A DNA stretch of 64,000 nucleotides. Origin: Paraburkholderia tropica (GTDB lineage: Bacteria; Pseudomonadota; Gammaproteobacteria; Burkholderiales; Burkholderiaceae). The stretch lies in contig NZ_FNZM01000005.1 of the NCBI RefSeq assembly GCF_900109265.1, forward strand, positions 124,001-188,000, written 5' to 3'. Numbering within the stretch: position 1 is the stretch's first letter; each line of letters starts with the position of its first letter. Positions 1-9,369 of the stretch are shown piece by piece. Under the pieces are notes generated by a model, which was not told the origin of the DNA, searched no databases, and worked only from the letters and a program-made list of their open reading frames with translations. A program made the position numbers and the translations under genes.

Positions 1-153
1 TCTTGCCCCTACGCGCGCTGCGCGCATTGCCGCGAGTGTCTGCGCACTTCCGAGCGCCTGCAATGCGTGCGCAAGCGCGGCGCGCGGCGCGGGCGCTGCC
101 TTGCGGGCAGCGGCGCGGGGCGATTCTTGCCGTGATGATGCGCTCAGTTGCAT
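1..153 (-). CDS. Possible N-terminus of the next che gene (CheR?), cut by the window edge
   Basis: An ATG at 153 opens a frame with no stop for 51 codons to the window edge. The visible peptide is rich in Ala, Arg and Ser and has no domain I recognise. It starts 115 bp after the chemoreceptor stop codon, on the same strand. In related Burkholderiales the gene after the chemoreceptor in this operon is usually cheR, so an Ala-rich lead-in to CheR is the likely identity. That rests on position only. The upstream GAGA stretch is a weak ribosome binding site, so the true start could lie elsewhere. Confidence 0.35.
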   Translation of the reverse strand, partial: MQLSASSRQESPRAAARKAAPAPRAALAHALQALGSAQTLAAMRAARVGAR

Positions 154-268
154 TGCCGTTCTCGTCTGCGTGTGTCTACTTCTTGGTTGTTGCGTGGATG
201 ATTGCCGTGATGCGTTTTTGCTGCTCTGCTGCTTTAACCGTTGCCTCTGCCGCCGACCCTGCTCACGC

Positions 269-2143
269 TCAGAACGTTTCCCAGTCGGAATCGTCCTTCG
301 CGGAAGCCGCCACCCTGACCGGCGCCGCCTGCGGCTCGGCGCGTACCGCCGCCTTCGCGGCCGGTGCCGCCTTCGCACCCGTCGCCGTGGCAGCGGCTGC
401 GGCTGCGGGTTTGGCGGCGGCGGACGCCGTCGGCGTCACACGCTTCGCGGGCGCCGCTGCAAACTGCGCATCCGTCTTTGCAGCAACGGCAGGCGCGGCG
501 GAAACTGAAGGCTTTGTTACGTTATGTGCGCGCGAGACGCCGTTCGACGCGCCGCGATCGGCACGATCCGCACGATCGCCACGATCGGCCCCGTTCGTGC
601 GCCACGTCCCCAGCACGCCTTGCAGATTGCGCGTCTGCTCTTCGAGCGAAGCTGCTGCCGCCGCCGCTTGCTCGACCAGCGCCGCGTTCTGCTGCGTGAC
701 CGTATCCATCTGCGTGACGGCGCGATTGACCTGCTCGATGCCGCTCGACTGCTCCTCGGACGCCGCGCTGATCTCACCCATGATGTCGGTCACGCGACGC
801 ACGGCCTGAAGGATGTCGTCCATCGTCGTGCCCGCGCGGCCCACCAGTTGCGAGCCGCTCTGCACCTTCTGGGCGGAATCGTTGATGAGTTCCTTGATTT
901 CCTTGGCCGCGCCCGCGCTGCGCTGCGCGAGCGTGCGCACTTCGCCGGCCACGACCGCGAAACCGCGGCCCTGCTCGCCCGCGCGCGCCGCTTCCACGGC
1001 CGCGTTGAGCGCCAGAATATTGGTCTGGAACGCAATGCCCTCGATCACGCTGATGATGTCGACGACCTTCGCCGAACTCGCGGCGATGTCCTGCATCGTG
1101 TGCACCACTTCGCCGACCACCTCGCCGCCGCGCGTCGCGATATCGGACGCGTTCACGGCCAGCTGGCTCGCCTGGCGCGCGTTCTCGGCGTTCTGGCGCA
1201 CGGTGCCGGTGAGCTGCTCCATGCTCGACGCCGTCTCCTGCAGCGATGCGGCCTGCTGCTCGGTGCGCTGCGAGAGATCGGTGTTGCCCATCGCGATTTC
1301 GCGCGCGCCCACGTCGATCGAACCCGCGCCGTTATGCACGGCGGAGACGAGCGAAACAAGGCTGTCCTGCATGCGCTTGACGCCCGCGAACAGACGGCCG
1401 ATCTCGTTGTTGCTGTAGACCTCGATGCGTTCGGTGAGATCGCCCTGCGCGATGCGCTCGAAGCTCTTCACCGCGTCTTCGAGCGGCTGCACGATCAGGC
1501 CGCGCATCGCGAAGCGGATCGCCACCACGAGCACCAGCGCGACCAGAATCACCGCGCCGATCAGCGTGCGCATCAGCGAAATCTGCGAGCGCGCGCTTTC
1601 TTCGCGCGCCTGCGCGCCGTCCTGCAACTGCTGCGCGATCGGCGCCGCCGAGTTGTCGTAATCGACGAACATCGGGCTGATCTTCGTGTCGGCGATCGCG
1701 TGATACGCCGCCAGATCGTTGGCCCGCAGCGCCGTGAATTCGGGCTGCACGCCGTCGCTGAGGAGCGACGCGCGTTTGGTGTTGAGCGTGTCGAGCGTGG
1801 CGGCGTCGATGCCGGCCTTCGGCGCGGACTGGAAGACCTTCCACGCGTCGTTCGACTTGCCGAGCAGCACGTCGGCGCGGTCGATGACCTTCTTCGCCTC
1901 GTCGTTCTGCCCCGCCGCGTAGAGCGAATTCGCGCGGTCGAGCGACACGCGCGAGCGCAGCAGATACGACGACGCGTCGTTGAGCGAATGCATCGCGACG
2001 AGATCGCCGCGCGCAATCGTCGCGAGCGAATCGCCCGCGTTGCCGAGCGCGACGAGTCCGAGCGCGCCGACCAGCACGGTCAGCGCCAGGAGAATGACCC
2101 CGACGCCCGTGAGCGTCGTGCGGATCGACCATCTGTGCAACAT
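269..2143 (-). CDS. Methyl-accepting chemotaxis protein (Tsr/Tar class)
   Basis: Inner-membrane chemoreceptor that relays periplasmic ligand signals to CheA through CheW. The 624 residues follow the classic plan: membrane segment 1 (about 12-34), a periplasmic four-helix-bundle sensor (35-190), membrane segment 2 (192-213), HAMP (214-267) and a long cytoplasmic coiled coil. The conserved hairpin tip lies at about 369-392 ([20 protein letters not shown]). An Ala/Pro-rich tail from about 517 ends in DWETF, matching the NWETF pentapeptide that docks CheR and CheB in Tsr and Tar. An AGGAGC ribosome site precedes the ATG. It follows cheW in the operon. The ligand cannot be told from sequence. Confidence 0.95.
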   Translation of the reverse strand: MLHRWSIRTTLTGVGVILLALTVLVGALGLVALGNAGDSLATIARGDLVAMHSLNDASSYLLRSRVSLDRANSLYAAGQNDEAKKVIDRADVLLGKSNDAWKVFQSAPKAGIDAATLDTLNTKRASLLSDGVQPEFTALRANDLAAYHAIADTKISPMFVDYDNSAAPIAQQLQDGAQAREESARSQISLMRTLIGAVILVALVLVVAIRFAMRGLIVQPLEDAVKSFERIAQGDLTERIEVYSNNEIGRLFAGVKRMQDSLVSLVSAVHNGAGSIDVGAREIAMGNTDLSQRTEQQAASLQETASSMEQLTGTVRQNAENARQASQLAVNASDIATRGGEVVGEVVHTMQDIAASSAKVVDIISVIEGIAFQTNILALNAAVEAARAGEQGRGFAVVAGEVRTLAQRSAGAAKEIKELINDSAQKVQSGSQLVGRAGTTMDDILQAVRRVTDIMGEISAASEEQSSGIEQVNRAVTQMDTVTQQNAALVEQAAAAAASLEEQTRNLQGVLGTWRTNGADRGDRADRADRGASNGVSRAHNVTKPSVSAAPAVAAKTDAQFAAAPAKRVTPTASAAAKPAAAAAATATGAKAAPAAKAAVRAEPQAAPVRVAASAKDDSDWETF

Positions 2144-2350
2144 CGTTTGCTCCTGTCCTGTGCGACGTTGGCGGGCCGTTTCGCCGTGGTGCCGCGGGCG
2201 CGTCGAAGGTCATGGCGGTGCGCCGCTCTGACCGGTCTGATGCCGGCGGCTTTCCGCTCTTCCTCTAACGCGGGCCTTGCGGCCTCACCCCCGAAGCTAC
2301 CTCGCCTTGTTGCCCTGTCGTACCTGTCCGTGCCTGTATCAACCGTGCCC

Positions 2351-2390
2351 GCTTGCGACTGCCTGCGACTGCCTGCGACTGCCTGCGATC
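2351..2390. repeat. 10-bp tandem repeat, four copies, between cheW and the chemoreceptor gene
   Basis: Units of GCCTGCGACT run head to tail. The first copy has one change and the fourth ends in a changed dinucleotide. The array lies in the 259-bp spacer between cheW and the chemoreceptor gene, so it is probably transcribed within the operon mRNA. Function unknown. Confidence 0.8.
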
Positions 2391-2402
2391 GCTCGCGACC
2401 GC

Positions 2403-2942
2403 TTAAGCGCTGAGCGCCTCGATGAGTTCCATCTCGCGGCTCGTCATGAGCTTCTCGATGTCCATCAGGATCAGCATGCGGCCGTCCACGGTGCCGAGAC
2501 CCGTGAGGTACTCGGTCGTGAGCGTCGCGCCGAACTCCGGCGCGGGCATGATCTGGTCGGCCTGCAGCGTGAGCACGTCGGACACGCCGTCCACCACCAT
2601 GCCCACCACGCGATGCGCGACGTTCAGGATGATCACGACGGTCTGGTGGTCGTACTCGACACGGCCCAGGTGAAACTTGATGCGCATGTCCACGATCGGC
2701 ACGATGATGCCGCGCAGATTGATCACGCCCTTGATGAAATCGGGCGCGTTGGCGATGCGCGTGACGCTCTCGTAGCCGCGGATTTCCTGGACCTTGAGAA
2801 TGTCGATGCCGTACTCTTCCGCGCCCAGCGTGAAGACGAGGAACTCCTGACCGCCTGCGTCGGCCTGTTGCGCGTCGCGGCGGTGCGCGCCAGCGACTGC
2901 GCCCTGCGCGCCGCCGCCCTGGATGGATTGGACTTCTGCCAC
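2403..2942 (-). CDS. cheW: Chemotaxis coupling protein CheW
   Basis: Cytoplasmic adaptor joining chemoreceptors to CheA. It has 179 residues: a low-complexity, Gln/Ala-rich N-terminal stretch of about 35 residues and then one complete CheW domain ([20 protein letters not shown] onward, with [13 protein letters not shown] in the middle). The start codon is GTG, with an AGGGGC-like ribosome site in front. The gene lies 75 bp downstream of cheA on the same strand and reads on toward the chemoreceptor, which fits one chemotaxis operon. Confidence 0.95.
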   Translation of the reverse strand: MAEVQSIQGGGAQGAVAGAHRRDAQQADAGGQEFLVFTLGAEEYGIDILKVQEIRGYESVTRIANAPDFIKGVINLRGIIVPIVDMRIKFHLGRVEYDHQTVVIILNVAHRVVGMVVDGVSDVLTLQADQIMPAPEFGATLTTEYLTGLGTVDGRMLILMDIEKLMTSREMELIEALSA

Positions 2943-3017
2943 GTTAGCCCCTGAACGGTTGGGAAATGGTTGGTTGATGCGTTGTGTTTCGATCGGCTAT
3001 CAATCGCACGCACGCTC

Positions 3018-5363
3018 TCAGGCGAATTCCTGGAACGAACCCGCGTTGGCGCCGCCCTTCATGCCCGCCCCCACGCCGTGCGACGCACGCGTTTCGCGGT
3101 TCAGCGCGGCCACGTCGACAATCAGCGCGACGCTGCCGTCGCCCAGAATGGTCGCCGCCGAAATGCCGTGCACCTTGCGGTAGTTCGTTTCGAGGTTCTT
3201 CACCACGACCTGCTGCTGGCCGACGAGTTCGTCGATCAGCATCGCGAAGCGGCGGCCTTCCGTCTCCATGATGGTGACGATGCCCTGCGTCGGATCCGTG
3301 CGCGCGCCATCGACGTTGAAGCACTGGTGCAGCGCGACGAGCGGCAGATATTCGCCGCGCACGCGCACCACGCGGTCGCCGTTGGTGACGGTGTAGATGT
3401 CTTCGTGGCGCGGTTGCAGCGACTCCATCACGAAGTTCAGCGGCAGGATGAAGATCTCGTTGCCGACCTTCACGGACATGCCGTCGAGAATCGCCAGCGT
3501 GAGCGGCAGGACGATGCGCGTCGTGCTGCCCTTGCCCGCGTGCGAGCTGATCTCCACGTGGCCGCCCATCGCCTGGATGTTTCGCTTGACCACGTCCATG
3601 CCCACGCCGCGGCCCGAGACGTCGGTGACCTGTTCGGCCGTCGAGAAGCCCGGCAGGAAGATCAGGTTCCAGACTTCCTCGTCGGTCATCGTGTCGCTGA
3701 CCGTCATGCCCTGCTTGACCGCCTTGGCGAGAATCTTGTCGCGACGCAGACCCGCGCCGTCGTCGCTCACTTCGATGACGATGTTGCCGCCGTGGTGCGC
3801 GGCGGACAGCACCAGCTGGCCGGTCGCGTCCTTGCCTGCCGCGCGGCGCGCTTCCACGGTTTCGATGCCGTGGTCGAGCGAGTTGCGCACGAGGTGGGTC
3901 AGCGGATCGATGATGCGCTCGATCAGGCTCTTGTCGAGTTCGGTCGCCTGGCCGAACGTGACCAGTTCCACTTCCTTGCCCAGTTTCGCGGCGAGGTCGC
4001 GCACGAGACGCGGGAAGCGGCTGAACACGTAATCCATCGGCATCATGCGGATCGACATCACCGCTTCCTGCAGATCGCGCGCGTTGCGCTCGAGCTGCGC
4101 CATGCCGTTGAAGAGGCGGTCGTGCAGCGCCGGATCGAAGGCGCTGCTGGTTTCCGCCAGCATCGCCTGGGTGATCACGAGCTCGCCGACGAGGTTGATC
4201 AACTGGTCGACCTTCTCCACGCCGACGCGGATCGAGCTGCCTTCCGCCGATGCGGCGGCGGCCGGACGCGCCTTGCGTTCGTGGTCGGCGTGCGCGGCGG
4301 CGGCCGGTGCCGCCGGAGCGGGCGCGGCGACAGGCGCAGCCGGTGCGGCCACGGGCGCAGCCGCGACTGCCGGAGCCGCCGGCGCGGCTGCGACGGGGGC
4401 GACAGGTGCGGGCGCGGCCGGCATGGCGGGCGCCGGGGGAATCTGGGCGAGCGGCGCCGGTTCGGCGGGCGCGTCGTCCTGCGGCGCGGAACCCCGGCCG
4501 ATCGAGATCTGGCTTTCGTCGATCACGAAGCAGCAGACCGCGACGATGTCGTCGGACGGCACGTCGGTTTCGAGCCAGAGCGTGATGTCGTCGCCGGTCT
4601 TGAGCTGACCGACGATGCGGCCCAGGTTGCCCAGTTCTTCGGCGAGCAGTTCCTGATCCTTCGCGTCGACCTTGCGCAGCGTGATGCGCAGATGCGGGCC
4701 TTCGGCGCCGGCAGCGGCCGGTGCCGCAGGCGCTGCGGGTGCCGCAGGCGCGGTCGGCGTCGCCTGCATCGCCTCGTCGACGACGTGCTCGGGCGCGCCG
4801 CCGGCCGCGACAGCCGCGGCCGGCGCGGCGGCAGCCAGCGCCGACGGCAGGTTCGCTTCGAACGCCGCGTCGAGATCTTCTTCGCTGTCCATCGCCGGTG
4901 CGGGCGGCGGCGCGATCGGCGCGGGCGCGGCCACCACGGGCGCCGGCGCCGCCTCGGCGGCGGGCAGACCGCGGCTTTCCGCGTAGAGACGCTCGAGCTT
5001 CGCGCACACGGCCGCTGCGGCCGCCGCGTCGGGCTCGGCGCTCGCGCGGTACGCGGCGAGCTGGTCGGAAAGCACGTCCTTGGTTTCAAGGAACGTGTCG
5101 ATCATGTCCTTGCGCAGGACGAGTTCGTTGTTGCGCGCGCGATCGAGCAGCGACTCCAGGATGTGGGTCGTCTCGGTGAGCGCCGTGAAGCCGAACGTCG
5201 CCGCGCCACCCTTGATCGAGTGCGCCGCGCGGAAGATCGCCGCCAGATCTTCGGGATCGGGGCGGCCGACGTTCAGGTTCAGGAGAAGCTGCTCCATCTG
5301 CGCGAGCAGCTCGTCCGCCTCGTCGAAAAACGTCTGATAGAACTGAGTGATGTCGAGAGTCAT
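3018..5363 (-). CDS. cheA: Chemotaxis histidine kinase CheA
   Basis: Receptor-coupled histidine kinase that passes phosphate to CheY and CheB. In 781 residues the order is: HPt domain (1-105) with the phosphorylated His48 in AAHSIKGGA; an Ala/Pro linker; a P2-like regulator-binding region (about 222-290); a second Ala/Pro linker (about 290-370); the dimerisation helices (from about 376); the ATPase domain (about 440-620, N-box LVRNSLDHGIE); and a C-terminal CheW-like regulatory domain. It is longer than E. coli CheA (654 residues), mostly through the linkers. It sits between cheY and cheW in the mot-che operon. Confidence 0.97.
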   Translation of the reverse strand: MTLDITQFYQTFFDEADELLAQMEQLLLNLNVGRPDPEDLAAIFRAAHSIKGGAATFGFTALTETTHILESLLDRARNNELVLRKDMIDTFLETKDVLSDQLAAYRASAEPDAAAAAAVCAKLERLYAESRGLPAAEAAPAPVVAAPAPIAPPPAPAMDSEEDLDAAFEANLPSALAAAAPAAAVAAGGAPEHVVDEAMQATPTAPAAPAAPAAPAAAGAEGPHLRITLRKVDAKDQELLAEELGNLGRIVGQLKTGDDITLWLETDVPSDDIVAVCCFVIDESQISIGRGSAPQDDAPAEPAPLAQIPPAPAMPAAPAPVAPVAAAPAAPAVAAAPVAAPAAPVAAPAPAAPAAAAHADHERKARPAAAASAEGSSIRVGVEKVDQLINLVGELVITQAMLAETSSAFDPALHDRLFNGMAQLERNARDLQEAVMSIRMMPMDYVFSRFPRLVRDLAAKLGKEVELVTFGQATELDKSLIERIIDPLTHLVRNSLDHGIETVEARRAAGKDATGQLVLSAAHHGGNIVIEVSDDGAGLRRDKILAKAVKQGMTVSDTMTDEEVWNLIFLPGFSTAEQVTDVSGRGVGMDVVKRNIQAMGGHVEISSHAGKGSTTRIVLPLTLAILDGMSVKVGNEIFILPLNFVMESLQPRHEDIYTVTNGDRVVRVRGEYLPLVALHQCFNVDGARTDPTQGIVTIMETEGRRFAMLIDELVGQQQVVVKNLETNYRKVHGISAATILGDGSVALIVDVAALNRETRASHGVGAGMKGGANAGSFQEFA

Positions 5364-5446
5364 TGCTCTTTCACCGCGATTAATGCGTGGGTGGCCGCTG
5401 CGTCTGCCGTTGGCAGTGCAAACCGACCGCCGCAGCGCGCCTCATG

Positions 5447-5821
5447 TCATGTGTTCGGTTCGCCGAGCGCGCTCGCCAGATCGACGAGCAGCTCCGGGTC
5501 CACCGGTTTTTCGATCCAGCCGGTCGCGCCTGCCTCGCGAACGGCCGCCTTGAAGCCTTCATCCGACTCCGTGGTCAAGACGAGGATCGGCGTTTCCTGG
5601 TACGACGGGTTGTCGCGCAAGCGCTTGATCAGGTCGAGCCCGCCCATGCGCGGCATGTACAGGTCGGTGAGCACGAGGTCGAAACGCTGCGCGAGCGCAT
5701 GCTCGAGACCGTCCTCGCCGTCGTTGGCCACCGTGACCTCGTAACCCGCCGAGCCGAACGCCGCACGCAGGATCTCCCGCATGGACGCCGAATCGTCGAT
5801 CGCCAGAATATTTCGGATCAT
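5447..5821 (-). CDS. cheY: Single-domain response regulator, CheY type
   Basis: Receiver-only protein, 124 residues from the chosen start, expected to carry the CheA signal to the motor or act as a phosphate sink. The acidic pair D9/D10, phospho-acceptor D53 (LTDLYMPRMGG), the Thr of VLTTESDEG and the Lys of WIEKPVDP are all present. I chose the ATG at 5821 because GAGGAACGG lies directly upstream; an in-frame ATG at 5845 would add eight residues without a ribosome site. It lies between motB and cheA. The operon may hold a second cheY beyond this window, so which copy binds FliM is open. Confidence 0.92.
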   Translation of the reverse strand: MIRNILAIDDSASMREILRAAFGSAGYEVTVANDGEDGLEHALAQRFDLVLTDLYMPRMGGLDLIKRLRDNPSYQETPILVLTTESDEGFKAAVREAGATGWIEKPVDPELLVDLASALGEPNT

Positions 5822-5879
5822 CCGTTCCTCGTTCGCGCTTGCCACGCCGCCGTTGTCCCGTTGCTGTCGTTCCCCGGCC

Positions 5880-7037
5880 TCACGGCGCCTCCGACCTGGC
5901 GGGCAACGCAGGCGCCAGCTCGGGTGCGACCGCCGGTGCTACATTCGGCGCGGGCGGTGCGACGGCCGCCGCCGGCCTCGCCGCAGGCGCGGCCGACAGC
6001 AGCGGCGGCAGCTTCTGCATCGCCGGCGCGCTGCTGTTTGCCGAACCGGCCGCGCCGCCAGCCGGGCCGCCCGACATCAGCGCGCCCGCAGACAGCGCCT
6101 TGCCGGAGCCCGCCGCGTCGTCGGACAGCGTGGTCGTGGTCGAGTCGTCGTGCATCAACGCCTCTTCCGACTTCTTGTTCAACACAATGATGCTGATGCG
6201 CCGGTTCTCGGGATCGAGCGGATCGGCCTTGTTCAGGTTCTGCGTCGACGCAAGACCCAGCACGCGCAGCACCTTCGCCTCGTCCATGCCGCCCGCGATC
6301 AGCTCGCGGCGCGACGCGTTCGCGCGGTCCGCCGACAGTTCCCAGTTGCTATAGCCCTTCTCGCCGCCCGCGTACGGCACGGCGTCGGTGTGGCCTTGCA
6401 CGACGATGCGGTTGGGCACGTCGTTGAGCGTCTTGCCGATCGCCTGCAGGATGTCGCGCATGTACGGCTCGACCACGTCGCGCGCCGTCGCGAACATCGG
6501 CCGCTTCTGCGAGTCGACGATCTCGATGCGCAGGCCCTGCAGCGTCGAATCGATGCGGATCTGCTGCTTGAACTGGCGCAGCACCGGATTCGCCTCGATC
6601 GCCGCCATCAGCTTCACCTGCAGATCGTGCAGGCGCACCTGTTCCTGGCGCTCGAGCGAGCCTTGCTGCGTCTTCGAGGCTTCGTCGTCGTTGTGCTTGA
6701 CCGTGCTGCGGTCGGTGCGCGCGGTCATGCCGTCGCTGCGGCGCGTGACGCCGTCGTCCTGCGAGGAGATGTCGCGCCCGCCGCCCTTCACGATCGACGA
6801 GTCTTCCGCGCTGCGATCGCCGCCCCACAGCGTGACCTTGAGCGGCTGGTTGAAGTAGTCGGCAATGCCCTTCAACTGCACCGTCGAGGCCGAGCTGAGC
6901 AGCCACATCAGCAGGAAGAACGCCATCATCGCGGTCATGAAGTCCGCGTAGGCCAGCTTCCATGCACCGCCGTGGTGGCCGCCCTTTTTCGGGGCGACGC
7001 GCTTCACGACAATGGCGCGGTCCTTGTTGTTGCTCAT
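5880..7037 (-). CDS. motB: Flagellar stator protein MotB
   Basis: Peptidoglycan-anchored half of the proton-driven MotAB stator. It has 385 residues: a short cytoplasmic basic tail, one membrane helix with the proton-carrying Asp32 (YADFMTAMMAFFLLMWLL), a plug-like stretch (IADYFNQPLKVTL), and an OmpA-like peptidoglycan-binding domain (VVQGHTDAVPYAG at about 216, NRRISIIV at about 279). The last 80 or so residues are Ala/Pro-rich. Asp32 matches the E. coli position exactly. The gene begins 13 bp after motA. Confidence 0.97.
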   Translation of the reverse strand: MSNNKDRAIVVKRVAPKKGGHHGGAWKLAYADFMTAMMAFFLLMWLLSSASTVQLKGIADYFNQPLKVTLWGGDRSAEDSSIVKGGGRDISSQDDGVTRRSDGMTARTDRSTVKHNDDEASKTQQGSLERQEQVRLHDLQVKLMAAIEANPVLRQFKQQIRIDSTLQGLRIEIVDSQKRPMFATARDVVEPYMRDILQAIGKTLNDVPNRIVVQGHTDAVPYAGGEKGYSNWELSADRANASRRELIAGGMDEAKVLRVLGLASTQNLNKADPLDPENRRISIIVLNKKSEEALMHDDSTTTTLSDDAAGSGKALSAGALMSGGPAGGAAGSANSSAPAMQKLPPLLSAAPAARPAAAVAPPAPNVAPAVAPELAPALPARSEAP

Positions 7038-7050
7038 CGGGCCGCCCGCC

Positions 7051-7911
7051 TTATTTCGCCTTGACGCGGCGCACGTGTTCTTCCAGTTCGGAGAACGACG
7101 GGCGCTCGGTCGAGAACAGCACCTTGCGGCCGAATTCCACGGCGATCGCCGGAGCGTAGCCGTTCAGGCTCGCGAGAATCGTCACCTTGATGCACTGGAA
7201 CATCTTGGTCGACTCGGTCACGCGCTGCTCGGCGAGCGAGGCGAGCGGGCCGATCAGACCGTACGAAAGCAGAATGCCGAGGAAGGTGCCGACGAGCGCC
7301 TGGGCGATCATCTCGCCGAGCACCGCGGGCGGCTTGTCGGCCGACGCCATCGTGTGCACCACGCCCATCACCGCCGCCACGATACCGAACGCCGGCATCG
7401 CGTCGCCCACCTTCGAGAGCGCGTGCGCGGGCGCTTCGCCTTCGGCGTGATGCGTTTCGATTTCCTCGTCCATGAGGCTTTCGATCTCGAAAGCATTCAT
7501 GTTGCCGCCGACCATCAGACGCAGGTAATCGCTCAGGAATTCGACGATGTGCTTGTCGGCCAGGATCTTCGGGTACTGCGTGAAGATCGGGCTCTTCTGC
7601 GGATCGTCGATATCCGCTTCGAGCGTGAGCGTCCCTTCCTTGCGCGCCTTCGCGAGCAGGACATAGAGCAGCGCGAGCAGCTCCATGTAGACGTCCTTGT
7701 TGTACTTCGCGCCCTTGAAGAGCGTCGGAAGGACGCCGAGCGTGGCCTTGATGGTCTTGATGCCGTTGCCGAGAATGAACGCGCCGACGCCCGCACCGGC
7801 GATCATCAGCACTTCCACGGGCTGCATGAGCGCGCCGAGATGGCCGCCCTCCATCGCATAGCCGCCGAAGACCGACAACAACGTCACGAGTGTTCCCACG
7901 ATAATCAGCAC
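7051..7911 (-). CDS. motA: Flagellar stator protein MotA
   Basis: Ion-channel and rotor-contacting half of the stator, an inner-membrane protein of 286 residues. It starts with a GTG codon and the usual MLIIVGTLVTLLSVFGG helix. The family features are the long cytoplasmic loop, then AFGIVAAVMGVVHTM and GTFLGILLSYGLIGPLA as the last two membrane segments, with a basic cytoplasmic tail. It is the first gene of the mot-che operon, and a FliA-type promoter lies 62 bp upstream. Confidence 0.97.
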   Translation of the reverse strand: MLIIVGTLVTLLSVFGGYAMEGGHLGALMQPVEVLMIAGAGVGAFILGNGIKTIKATLGVLPTLFKGAKYNKDVYMELLALLYVLLAKARKEGTLTLEADIDDPQKSPIFTQYPKILADKHIVEFLSDYLRLMVGGNMNAFEIESLMDEEIETHHAEGEAPAHALSKVGDAMPAFGIVAAVMGVVHTMASADKPPAVLGEMIAQALVGTFLGILLSYGLIGPLASLAEQRVTESTKMFQCIKVTILASLNGYAPAIAVEFGRKVLFSTERPSFSELEEHVRRVKAK

Positions 7912-8228
7912 TGCCGGACCCTCACTGGAAGAATGCGCCGCGGACCGTCATTGGCCCGCGCCCTTAGTTGGGTTTACGGCACCAGTGCGAAAAACTTTGG
8001 GATTGGATCCGCACGCGACCCTCGCAGACGCAAACGTTGGAGGGCCGGATCGCCGGAGCGCGCCGCGCGGCGCGGGCGGCGAGGGGCAATACGGCGCAAG
8101 GCGGCGGGGTGAAAGGCGCGGTGAAAAGCAGGACGCAAACCGCGACGATGCCGGACGTGGCGTACAGCGGCAATCTGTCGCCCTTTCTGGATGCGCGGGA
8201 TCGGGCCGAAGCACGCGCGCACCCGCAA
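7912..8228. other. Intergenic region between flhC and motA
   Basis: Holds the FliA promoter of motA at its left end. The remaining 230 bp are GC-rich and show no gene, hairpin terminator or other site that I can support. Confidence 0.6.
7973..7999 (-). promoter_or_regulatory. FliA (sigma-28) promoter for motA-motB-che
   Basis: On the minus strand CAAAGTTT, an 11-bp spacer and GCCGTAAA match the sigma-28 consensus TAAAGTTT-N11-GCCGATAA with one change in the -35 box and a couple in the -10 box. The spacing is exact. It lies 62 bp before the motA GTG and would place the whole operon in the late class of flagellar genes. Confidence 0.75.
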
Positions 8229-8975
8229 TCAGGAAGCGTGGACCGCTTCGGCGTTGCGGCGCGTGCGCCCTGCGCGCGAAGGCGGCTGGCACAGTCCGCA
8301 GACGAAGCCGCGTTGCGGATCGTGCGCGTGCGCGACGAAACGGCCGCCGCAGCGCGAACACGACGTCAGCTGCAACAGGCCGGAGGCGAAGTAGCGCACC
8401 AGCGTCCAGGCGCGCGTCAGGCTCAGCGCGGGCTCTTCGTCGTGCAGACGCATGTGTTCGAGATAGAGCCGGTAGCTCTTCACGATCGCGCGCACGGTGT
8501 CGCAGCGTCCCTGTCCGCTCATGAACAGAAACGTGTTGTAGAACAGCGAGGAATGCACGTTGGGCTGCCACGTCATGAACCAGTCGGTCGAGAACGGCAG
8601 CATGCCCTTGGGCGGCGATTCGCCCTTCACTTCCTTATAAAGACGGATCAGGCGGTCGCGCGACAGCGAGGTTTCCGCTTCGAGCATCTGCAGGCGTGCA
8701 CCGAGTTCGATCATTTCGATCGCCAGTGCGATTTCCTTGACCTCGAGCACGACACTGCGCGGCGCGCCGCGGCTTGCGCCCTTAGTGGTGCCCTTCGCTG
8801 CGCCCTTCGTCGCGGGTTGGGTGGACGGCTTCGCCGCGGGTGTGCCGCTGTCCTGCAGGGTGTCGCCGGTGCTGATGTTCGTATCCGCGGAACCGGCCGC
8901 GGAATCCAGCAGGGCGCAGGGCGCAGCCTGAGAGACTGCGCCTGCCGCGGCATGCGTCGCCGTTAGTGTCGCCAT
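8229..8975 (-). CDS. flhC: Flagellar master regulator subunit FlhC
   Basis: Zinc-binding subunit of the FlhD4C2 activator that switches on the flagellar hierarchy with sigma-70. The FlhC core runs from about residue 74 to 240: [36 protein letters not shown] and the zinc ligands C206, C209, C226 and C229. The 248 residues exceed E. coli FlhC (192) because of a 73-residue N-terminal extension rich in Ala, Thr and Gly with a KGxxKGxxKG pattern at 57-66. The ATG at 8975 has a G-rich ribosome site in front and there is no internal Met before the core. It follows flhD by 76 bp. Confidence 0.95.
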   Translation of the reverse strand: MATLTATHAAAGAVSQAAPCALLDSAAGSADTNISTGDTLQDSGTPAAKPSTQPATKGAAKGTTKGASRGAPRSVVLEVKEIALAIEMIELGARLQMLEAETSLSRDRLIRLYKEVKGESPPKGMLPFSTDWFMTWQPNVHSSLFYNTFLFMSGQGRCDTVRAIVKSYRLYLEHMRLHDEEPALSLTRAWTLVRYFASGLLQLTSCSRCGGRFVAHAHDPQRGFVCGLCQPPSRAGRTRRNAEAVHAS

Positions 8976-9051
8976 AGACCCCCGAATGGATCACGCGTGG
9001 ATCCTGGATGGGCGCGGCACCAGCGGGCCGCGAGGTGAGCCGGGCGGCAGG

Positions 9052-9369
9052 TCAGTTGACCTGCTCGACGCCCTGGCCGGCCATGAGGATGGCGGAATGC
9101 GTTTGCGCGGCTTTGCCCTTGTCGGCGAGTGCGCCAAGGATGGCGTGATCGTCGAAGCGGAAGCGGCACAGCAGTTGATTCGATGCGGCGAGGCGCACCG
9201 TCTGCGCGAAGGTGAGATTGGCCAGCACGTCGGCCAGCTGCTCCGAGATGCCCATACGGAACATGCCCGTCGGCCGGTCTTCGCGCAACAGACGTTGCGC
9301 GAGCAACAGGTACGACAGATTCACTTCCTTGATCTCGCTGAGCATGTCGCTTTGCGTCGTCGCGCTCAT
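9052..9369 (-). CDS. flhD: Flagellar master regulator subunit FlhD
   Basis: Partner of FlhC in the flagellar master activator. It has 105 residues: SEIKEVNLSYLLLAQRLLRE and LADVLANLTFAQTVRLAASN are the conserved FlhD helices. The reading frame stays open upstream to 9612, but homology starts at the ATG at 9369, and E. coli FlhD (116 to 119 residues) is of similar length, so I use that start. Together with the 597-bp leader this is probably where environmental and growth signals feed into motility. Confidence 0.95.
   Translation of the reverse strand: MSATTQSDMLSEIKEVNLSYLLLAQRLLREDRPTGMFRMGISEQLADVLANLTFAQTVRLAASNQLLCRFRFDDHAILGALADKGKAAQTHSAILMAGQGVEQVN

Noticed and set aside
2944..5007. 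A 687-codon minus-strand frame overlapping cheA in another phase
   Set aside because: Arg/Gly/Ala-rich product typical of an off-frame reading; cheA in the true frame has every domain.
7912..7980. A TAAA...GCCAATGA pair upstream of motA as sigma-28 promoter
   Set aside because: Its spacing is 2 bp too long; the overlapping CAAAGTTT-N11-GCCGTAAA has correct spacing and better boxes.
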